A DNA stretch of 64,000 bases from the NCBI GenBank assembly GCA_023105745.1, contig JALGQZ010000005.1, forward strand, positions 61,432,019 to 61,496,018, read 5' to 3'. The position numbers were made by a program, and so were the translations under genes. Numbering within the stretch: the first letter of the stretch is position 1; each line of letters starts with the position of its first letter. Shown in pieces: positions 56,397 to 64,000 of this stretch. Source of the stretch: Austropuccinia psidii. Lineage: Eukaryota; Basidiomycota; Pucciniomycetes; Pucciniales; Sphaerophragmiaceae. The notes beneath the pieces were generated by a model that worked only from the letters and a program-made list of their open reading frames with translations, did no database searches and was not told where the DNA came from.

Positions 56397-59170
56397 GGTT
56401 CTTTCTTCACTAAATAATGTGGTCGTCCAAGTGAGGTTTTGTTGTTGAGGGTTTTACTTCCCCTGTAAGGCTCCACACCTAATCGGGTAGTTGTTCTTGG
56501 GGAGTTACAGGTGTTATTACACCTCTGAAGTACTTGGGAATTTAGTCGCGTTGGGTGCTTGGGTAATGGGAAGGTGTCTAACACCCTCTACTGTTCTTAG
56601 AAGGACTTCGGATTGATGTATTTCTACTTAAATAGCCTCCAGATGCCCCCATTAGCTTGATAATGGCTTGGTTTGGAGTATTCTTGCGCTCGGTGGATAT
56701 ATCTTTGCTTCAGCTCAAGTCGCGTCAGTGGTCATGGTTGTTTAGAGTGGACCCTCATGGTCTACTGAGGTTGGGACTGGCTTTCAGGCTCCTGGAAGTA
56801 ATCGAGGGCTTTGGAAAGGGTTGAAATTCTTTCAGGTAATGTTTTTAGTCCTCTCTCATCCTTCAAAAGCTTCCAAAATGTGATCCTAACCAGATAAATC
56901 GGTAGTAGTAGCTGTATGATGCGGTATCACCTATTTAAATCCAAAATCAGGATGACATCGGCTATTGTGTCTGAAAGGTTCTGTATATCGAGTTCCCTCC
57001 TCTAGGGAGTTAGTGAGTTATCTTCTCTGTTGAAATATACATCTGTTGTTGATTTAAAGTCTTAAGTTTTTTTTTTCTTCTGTTTTGACAGGCCGATGGC
57101 ATTCCACCTGCAGGTCTCTATATATTCATGTATTTGCTCCTTAGCTCACTGCTGCACCACTTCCATCTTCGACTGAACTAACGTTCTCTGGTTTGTGGCA
57201 GCTTAAATGTGCTAATATTATTTATTAGTTTTGGTACGTCATCAAGTGCAGCTACACTTCCTCTTGAGGCAATCTGTTTCTGCATGTTAGGTACGCCAAT
57301 GGATTTCCCTGTCTTTTTTCGCTTGCTTATTGATTACAAATCTTCTTACTGGTAAAAGGCAGGCTGGAAGAAGCCACCAAGCTTACTTTGATACTTTCTT
57401 CTAGTTGAAGTCGTCAAAGCCTTCAATCTCTGTTTCCTTCTTTTTTTTTTAGTTGCTTTGCCTGGTATACATGTCGGAGGAGTTGTTAGATTTGCTGGAT
57501 CAATTAAAACTATTGAGGGTACTGGCAAGCTTCTGCACTACTGTTAGGGGTGCAGCAAATCTCAAGTTGTCATCACACTTTGGATGAAGAATTAAGTGAT
57601 TAATCCATATGTCGTAATCACTTCTTTCTAGTGGGTTTTGTTGATTGCAATGACAGCAGATGCTATCTCCTCTGAATCGTCTGTATTTTGTACACTACTG
57701 GTTTTGAGAAGCTGTCATGATAGATTTTAGCTTGTCCGATGGAGTATTTGATGTGCTACAGCAGGGTATGTTAATGGCGATTTGTTATGCACCGCATAAT
57801 GGTTCTTAACTCCCAACATTAGTGTAGCTGTATAGAAGTACAGGTGAGGTTGTCTTCCAAAGGCCCTTCTGCTATGGATTAGCTCCATTCTAAGGCCAAC
57901 ATCACCGAGCTCCTTGGCTAAGTATTTCCTGTTCCTACTGTACAGTACAGTAAACTACCCTATTGATCACGTTCTAACTTGTTATGTTTTGTTTGTTTTG
58001 TTGATCTTGGGATAACCGAAATTGATATCTCCTCCAAAAATTTCATCGTAAGCGCTAGAATGCTTTTCAGTGTTAAAGCTGATTTAGAGTGGTTTTAAGC
58101 TGCAGCCAGAGTAGTTGAGCTGGTTAGCCATGACTATAAATACTGTAGCCCTCCCACCCATGTGGGTGCACTTCCTTCAGAGCCGAAAAGATTGTTTTCT
58201 TTTAATTACATCAGCACTACCTCTTCCAGTAGCTGATAAGGAGGAATTTTTTATGTGCATGATCCAAACATGATACGGTCAGAATTCTAAGCCAAGCATG
58301 GCTTATTTAATTAAACTAAGGTAGGTTCTTGGTAAGCTTGTTGAAATATGCTATTATTAGTCTACGTCGTTCTTTTAAGCTGGAATTAGTCAAGATCCTG
58401 ATGTAGAGTTTTAGCTTTGTTTTAGTACAAAAGCTGATCGAGAGGATTTGAATTACGCATCCCAGGGGTTTTGCCCGTGACTATAAATACCCCCCCCTTC
58501 TTGGGGATTATTGTCCCTCTTTTTGCTTGCTTATTGATCATGAATATTTTTATCAGCTGAAGGCAGGTTGAATCTGTCCGAACCCTTTAATTTCTGTTCT
58601 TATTTTTAGTTTCTGCTTCTGCTATGTCCGTCGGAGGATCTCTTGGGAGGCTGTTTTCTATTTTGAAATGTCACAGCAATTGCATGCTTCTGGTCTTTGA
58701 GATTATCGTTAAAGTGTAATTAGCTTGTAATATGCTGTTTTTCACTGCTACTGTAGGAGGTTATAGAAGCTGATTGGTAGTTGATGCTTCCAATACAAAC
58801 TTTCAGGTTTTAAGATGTAATTGTTCGGATCTCCATATTGAGATCTTCTTGGTGCTAATGTGGGTTCGGTGGACCCATGACCTGCATCTGTGGTGTTTTA
58901 TAAATACCCCTACCCCTAAAGTGGAGGCACTCCTTCCGCTCTTTTTTTTTTTTCAGATGAGCTTTGTACAACGCTAAATTGAAGTACAATTAAGCTTTTA
59001 GTTGACTTTTTAATGATGATTGTTGTATATATGTTAAATCCTATTTTTTATTGTCATTTCTAATCATACTGTTAACTCGGTTGACAACAGTGATTTTTTT
59101 CAAATAATTTGTTGGAAGCTGATAGAATCACTGTAGTGCTATTCTTCTTCGACGATTCCAGCTGATTGGT
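56396..59170. other. CpG-richer block with repeated TATAAATAC cassettes
   Basis: Begins after a 40-nt T-run (56356-56395). Visibly richer in CpG than the rest of the window. TATAAATAC occurs at about 58138, 58481 and 58896, each followed by a C-rich tract (CCCTCCCACCC, CCCCCCCCTTC, CCCCTACCCC) and upstream AGCTGATT-type sequence. A longer module (GCTTGCTTATTGAT ... CAGGCTGGAAG/CAGGTTGAA ... GTCGGAGGA) occurs at 57320-57485 and 58520-58640. No ORF over 70 codons that I trust. Could be a nested insertion, a promoter array or an RNA gene cluster; I cannot tell. Confidence 0.45.
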
Positions 59171-59922
59171 TTGGATCTGGAAATTTAGGTGAGTTATTCT
59201 GGGAAGCTTTTAGCTCATCAGAAAGAACAAATTTTCAAAATAATTTTTTTGTTTTGTTGAGGAAGTTAAGTTGATATTTTTAGAAATTTTCAAAATACTT
59301 TCTCTATCACTTCCTGGCTTATAAAAAATGAACTATTTGAATTTAATGTAAGTTCTTTTGTATAATTGCCATTGATAAGTATGATTTGAGTGGAGACTGA
59401 TGGTGTCGTCATTTTAAATTTATATATATTATATATATATATATTTATTGGTTACTTTTTTTTTGATAAATGGGATTGGAAATGAGATAAAATAGATAAG
59501 AAGAGAAGAAAAATAAAAATAGAATTCCAATATCTTGTAAGTATTTTTTTTGAGAGTTATTATCTACCAATATAAATTGAATCATTACTGATTGTGTTTC
59601 TCTTTCATTTCCTTTTTTTTTAGTAAAGAATAAATATAATTATAACTGAAAATATTTAATATCAGATAAGCTTATATTATATTCTTAATAAGCTTATATG
59701 AATTGAAGCTTATTTTTTTTTTTGATTTTTTTTTTTTTTTAAAATATTTTGTTTTATGTCTCTTTTTTTTAGTATGAAAAAAATTCAAATTGTAAAGAGG
59801 AGAGGTGAAAATTGTAAAAAATAAATAAATTGAAGAAATAAATGATGATAATATCAATGGAATTAGAATGGATAATTAATAAAAGGATTGGGGACTTAGA
59901 AGGTGAGATTTATTGTGGTTAA
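59171..59922. other. AT-rich low-complexity stretch
   Basis: TA dinucleotide run near 59420, T-runs near 59460, 59610, 59715 and 59730. Nothing gene-like. Confidence 0.6.
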
Positions 59923-60588
59923 TTAGTTCCTTTGACCAAGTATTTTCTTCACTAATTCCTGTTTAATAAATTTTCCTCCCCTCCATTTTTCCCTTCTGAG
60001 AGGTTCAAACAGGTATTCCTCACAGAAAGAGTTCCATTCTTTTGTATTAAATTTAGTTGCACCAATTGTCAGGGTGAGGATTGCTGGTATAAGTGTTTTT
60101 TCCCAGTGACTAGTATATCCTCCTGAGGTCTTGATTATTTTTCCATTTTTGATTTCAAAATCCTGGAGGTTGAACCAGTTTTGGCATTCCCAGGTCCTGC
60201 AAAATAATGATTTCCTGAGGTTTTCATCCATGTTGAATATATCATTCCAGTAATTGTTTCCAAGGTTGCCATCAACTCCATCCCAGGTCAGTAAATCCAA
60301 GAATTCATACTTTGTGAGATTGAATCCAGGTAATTCTTTCCATGGATGACAAATGACAGTTTCTGATAGTGATTTTTCTTGTTCAAAGATGTCCTCAAAC
60401 TCAATATATGGAAGTATTTTGGTGGAAATATCAGGACAAGGTTCTGGTTTTATTTTCAAGAACCAGTCAGGATTTTCATCTATTTCTTGTGGATTGATGT
60501 AATTGGCCCAAGCTTCTTTTTCTTCTATCCAGTTGATATCTGTGTCCATTGACCAGGTATTTTCTTCAGTTGATGGCCATGATTGCAT
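59923..60588 (-). CDS. Element G accessory ORF, 221 aa, related to the C-terminus of its Gag-protease ORF
   Basis: Complete ORF from ATG 60588, rich in Trp, Asn, Glu and Lys. Residues about 58-160 match the C-terminal domain of the 61537-62820 ORF: LPYI-x-F-x-DI, then LPG-x-NL, FL-x-LLT-x2-G-x2-GNL-x-N-x-(Y/F)W-x-(D/E)IF-x-M, and a GK(I/L)...GGY/GDGY end. No known domain comes to mind. It lies between protease and RT, separated from both by non-coding DNA. Either a second copy of a structural domain or a piece of a formerly longer polyprotein. I remember similar tryptophan-rich segments in polyproteins of this rust. Confidence 0.6.
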   Translation of the reverse strand: MQSWPSTEENTWSMDTDINWIEEKEAWANYINPQEIDENPDWFLKIKPEPCPDISTKILPYIEFEDIFEQEKSLSETVICHPWKELPGFNLTKYEFLDLLTWDGVDGNLGNNYWNDIFNMDENLRKSLFCRTWECQNWFNLQDFEIKNGKIIKTSGGYTSHWEKTLIPAILTLTIGATKFNTKEWNSFCEEYLFEPLRREKWRGGKFIKQELVKKILGQRN

Positions 60589-60724
60589 TTTGTAGGATTT
60601 GGTGGGTTTGAAAGTATCAAAAGGTAATAATATTTGAGAATTTGATCAGATTTATTTATCAAAATAGCTTGAGGGTAAATTTAATGGGATTTGGATGGTA
60701 ATTTTGGGTAAGAATTTGGGTATT

Positions 60725-61445
60725 CCTCTTTGATAAGGCAGGAGGTCACTGCCTAGTGATTTTATGGCTTTTGGTGAGTAAATTTGGTGAATTTGGTTGA
60801 TAAAAATGATTGTCCTCTTTGATAAGGCAGGAGGTCACTGCCTTATGATTTGGATGATTTGTTGTTTCTTTTATTGGTGAGTGGAATTATTGATTTGATT
60901 TGATGAGAATTGATATTCCTCTTTGATAAGGCAGGAGGTCACTGCCTAATGATTAATGGAGTTGAGATCTGACTATTTTATTTGATTTTTGATTATTAGA
61001 GCTTTTATGTGTCTTCAAGATGGGCCTTGATGGTTTGAAATTTAATTGGTCCTTTAATTATTGAGTAATTGGATCATTGGTTTTGTCAGAAACCTCCAAA
61101 ATTTTCAGCAATTCCTTGATTTCTTCAATTTCTTGGTTTCTTGACATTGATGAAGTATCCTTTAAGTGCCAAAGGTTGTCTTTGTTGATATAATCATCTT
61201 CAGCTTTCATTATTGAATATTTATTAATAATTTGGTCTTCTTTTATTAATTCTTCCCCATAGGATCAAAAATTGGGTAATTGGCCATGTTGGAGGTGATT
61301 GATATTTTTAATGTAAGTTTTTTTTGTTTTTTATTTTATATTTATTATTTTTTTATTTTTTTTTATTTTTTTTTAGTTTTTTTTTGAGAGATAATTTGTT
61401 AATGATTTTCTTCTTTGTTAAGGCAGGAAGTCACTGCCATATGAG
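60725..61445 (-). repeat. Second hairpin repeat, four copies
   Basis: Copies at 60725-60760, 60814-60850, 60918-60953 and 61409-61445: CTCTTTGATAAGGCAGGAGG then TCACTGCCT. Each folds with arms AAGGCA/TGCCTT around the loop GGAGGTCAC; the second copy is a perfect 8-bp stem (ATAAGGCA/TGCCTTAT). Lies between the two accessory-domain ORFs. Confidence 0.82.
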
Positions 61446-61536
61446 AGAAAAAATGAAATAAAAGAGAAACTAATGATACATTTGATGAATGATACTGATA
61501 CATTTTTGAAAAAAATCTTGATTTTGTTAGTTTTAT

Positions 61537-64000
61537 TCAAAGTTGAGCTCCCCCAAGTGGGAAAGGTGAGTGTCTGTTGAGTAACCTGGCCAAAATAAGG
61601 TCTTTGAGGGCTTCCACAAAGTTATTTCTTTCCTCCATCTCTGGTTCTGATGGAAATTCTGACCACCATAAGTCTTCATCAATGAATATATATCCATCTC
61701 CAACCCATTTCAATTTTCCAGTTTGGTATGTTGATCCATTCATTCCAAGGTACCACTGGGCCCAAATTTGATTGAAGTAAAGTCCTCTTCTTGGTAGTGT
61801 GGCCATTTCAAATATTTCATCCCAAAATTTGTTTTCAAGGTTACCTTTAATTCCCTCTTCAGTTAATAATTCTAGGAATTGAACATTGTTCAAGTTTGCT
61901 CCTGGAAGGTGACATAAGTATTTATCTTCACATAAAATTTCCTGAGCTTCATCCCCATAAATATCTTTAAAAGTGATATATGGCAGGTAAATGTAATTGT
62001 ATTCATTTTCTAAGATGGATTCTGTTTCATCCTCTTCATTGGGAGGTTGCTGGATAAATTCAGGGTTTTCCAGTTGCCATTCATAAGGTTCTTCTTGGTT
62101 GTTCAATGGTCTGTCCAAGAAGTTGATATGGTATGTGTCTTTTAAATTTTTCTCTCTTTCTTCCATAATTATGAGGTCTTTTTCAATGTCATTTATAATT
62201 TCTTCATCTGAGAGCTCATGATGCTCACTAAATCTGACTTTCTTCTTTTTGGGTTTAGGTTTGAAAGGGCTTCCATATATTTTCTCATTTCCATCTACTA
62301 AAATCTGGAAAGTTTCTTCCTTACTGTTGATTGGCTTGTAAATTATATTGGGTAATTCATCTTCAGAGGTTGAGTCTTCAAGCTGTCTTTTGAGGTTGTT
62401 TGGCCATTTTTTATTTTGTAAATCTTGGCCAAATTCATCACTTTTTGGAGATATGGATAACTCTTGGGTCTTCTGGGTTAAATTGATTATGGTATTGTCT
62501 CTTTTTGCATTTTGATGCTTCTTTCCTGGGGTATTTCTGACCAATTTTGCCATATTGCATAAATCCATTCCTCTAGGTGGTCCAGTTTGCCATCCAAGTG
62601 CTTGGGGTTTGCATATTGGCATGCATAATCTTCTTCCATCAGGTTCTTGATAGCTCAGTATTTCACCTTGCTTATGAGAAAATTCCAGCCTAATGTTATT
62701 GTCTGCTAAAAAGGGTCTTCCAAGTACTGTATGGACAGATCCTTTTGCAATGAAGAAGTGAATTAGAGTTTCTTCACCTGAAGCCAAAATGATTGGAGTA
62801 AATTCTGAAAGTGCAACCAATGAAGTGGTATGGCCTCCAATTCACCTAAGGTTCATGTTAAGATTTCTTGTTGTGAGTGAGGCTTTGATTGCTATTTCTT
62901 CTGGTATGATGTTGAGTTCTGCTCCAGTGTCTACTAATGCTCTGATAGGATATTCTTCCTTTCCAATAAAGATTTCCATAAATCCCAAAGGACAAGCATA
63001 ATGAATCTTGGGCTTTTGTATTTCTTTGAGTCCAAATGATAATAGTCTTTCTTGAAGATCCATTGAGTTGAGTGATTTAATTTTCTCCTTGTCTTTTTCT
63101 GATAATTCTTGTAATTTATGGACAAAATTTGGTGACATCCTCAAAATTTCTTCAATGGTGAGGTTGATCTTTTGTTGCATAATTTTCTTAATAATTTTGT
63201 CAATTTCCAATTTGGTTTCAGCTTGTTTCTTTTGAGGTTTTCTGAACTTCTTTTCTTCTTTGGGAATTTCCTCCTCTTCATTGTTATTGACAATATTTTC
63301 AATTTCCTCCTCAGGCTGGTCTGGTTTTGGAATATTTGAATTTTGGAATTTGGTGGGAATTATTACTCTTTCATCTTCTTTTTCTTCTTCAATGTAAGCT
63401 CCTGGAAGAGCTGTTTTCTTCTTTGGCTCTTGATTTTGGGATTGTCTTTCCATTCTTTGCTTGGTCTGCCTTAGTCCAATGTGTGATTCAAAAGGGTCAT
63501 TGGCTGAGGAAATGGTAGGTGGTTTCCAGTTTGACCAATCTTCAACATGTGCAATTGAGGTTGTTTTATCATCTGATTTCTTTTCAGTTGGCTTAACCTC
63601 TTCTTCTAGTTTTGGTTTGACAGTAGGTTTCTCCATAAATTTCTTGTTGAGTTCTGCTTGTTCCTTTGCAAAAGCTCTGACTATGTTTTTGGCACTTTCA
63701 TTTCCTTCCATAGGTACTCTCTGATAATTGGGGAAGAGGTAGGATGCTCCTTGGGTTCTGACAATTCTTCTGTCCAGATCTTCAGCAAGGTGAGTGCATC
63801 TAGTTGCTGTATGACCTTCTTCCTTGCAGTAAGCACACTTCAATGGTGGTCTTGGAGCCATTTGGGCTGGTATGTATGGTTGGTAACTGGATGAAAATGG
63901 TGGTAAAGGATTCCTTGGCCTGTATGGCTGATTATTTTGAGGTAACCTTTGCTCTTGATTATTATTCCAGTTCCTTCTTGGTGGGTTAACTGCTTCTGAA
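61537..64000 (-). CDS. Element G Gag zinc knuckle, protease and accessory C-terminal domain
   Basis: The frame is open from the window edge (the ATG at 63861 is internal; codons upstream to 63999 are open and read like asparagine/proline-rich Gag). CCHC knuckle C9-C12-H17-C22 from that Met, a long charged linker, retropepsin motif VDTGAELNIIP near 62940, and the second protease motif LGRPFL. One nonsense TGA at 62842-62844 (a Gly codon in the family) lies between them. After another charged linker, residues about 275-380 of the downstream part (numbered from Met 62820) form the domain shared with the 221-aa ORF. The ORF ends at 61537. The Gag N-terminus is outside the window. Confidence 0.85.

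Larger units (their letters stand above)
46954..64000 (-). mobile_element. Element G: large Ty3/gypsy element without chromodomain, cut by the window edge
   Basis: 3' LTR 46954-48941, polypurine tract 48942-48956, RT-RNase H-integrase 48990-52154, long non-coding middle, accessory ORF 59923-60588, Gag-protease ORF 61537 to beyond 64000. The 5' LTR is not in the window. The length in the window (17 kb) is far above a usual gypsy element (5-10 kb), mostly because of the 52.2-59.9 kb stretch. Coding lesions are few: TAA 51729-51731 and TGA 62842-62844. Confidence 0.8.

Noticed and set aside
56339..56584. 81-codon ORF ending in poly-lysine
   Set aside because: The lysine run is the poly-T tract read on the other strand.
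56396..56640. Ribosomal RNA or tRNA gene in the CpG-rich block
   Set aside because: The hairpin GGTGT..ACACC caught my eye, but there is no cloverleaf, no A/B boxes and no rRNA core that I recognise.
58774..58977. 67-codon plus-strand ORF near a TATA box
   Set aside because: No family resemblance, ends in a pyrimidine tract, and the neighbouring cassettes do not keep the frame.

Overview
The window looks like a transposon graveyard from a rust fungus (Pucciniales). The Gag and Pol proteins of all the element families here resemble those I remember from the myrtle rust Austropuccinia psidii, whose very large genome is dominated by Ty3/gypsy (Metaviridae) LTR retrotransposons. That identification is from memory, not a search. 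I see no host housekeeping gene, rRNA, tRNA or CRISPR. Essentially every recognisable gene belongs to an LTR retrotransposon, most of them broken.

Layout, from target-site duplications (TSDs) and LTR ends. The left 46 kb is one nested stack. The oldest layer is F, a fragment of D-like pol (45136-46030, - strand). Into F went E, a decayed chromodomain-type gypsy element (- strand; 5' LTR 43638-45135; body now in pieces at 43049-43637, 22890-23953, 21284-21456 and 2682-1; the rest lies left of the window). E was then hit three times. Element A (+ strand, 2683-21283, TSD agaag) landed in its gag. A family-C solo LTR (21457-22889) landed in the same gag. Element D (- strand, 23954-43048, TSD aacaa) landed in its leader. 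A was itself hit in its integrase by B (- strand, 10035-19704, TSD agagt), a young copy of E's family. D was hit in its integrase by C (- strand, 26739-36295, TSD ctaac). Two insertion chains are therefore four layers deep: F>E>A>B and F>E>D>C.

After a short unassigned stretch and a degenerate minisatellite (46388-46953) comes element G (- strand, 46954 to beyond 64000). G is a different gypsy lineage without a chromodomain. It has a 2-kb LTR, an RT-RNase H-integrase ORF (48990-52154), a very long non-coding middle (52.2-59.9 kb), a small accessory ORF (59923-60588), and a Gag-protease ORF that runs off the right edge. The non-coding middle carries about 17 copies of a hairpin-forming repeat whose stems covary, and a block with more CpG and repeated TATAAATAC cassettes.

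How the genes would work together. Each element encodes Gag (capsid, zinc knuckle), protease, reverse transcriptase/RNase H and integrase (with a chromodomain in A, B, C, D), flanked by LTRs that carry promoter and priming signals. The most interesting feature is in the related families A, C and D. A candidate spliced accessory ORF overlaps the gag N-terminus in another frame, and the Gag ATG sits inside the last few bases of the intron, so splicing would select between accessory protein and Gag. In element C the spliced frame is completely open for about 334 codons.
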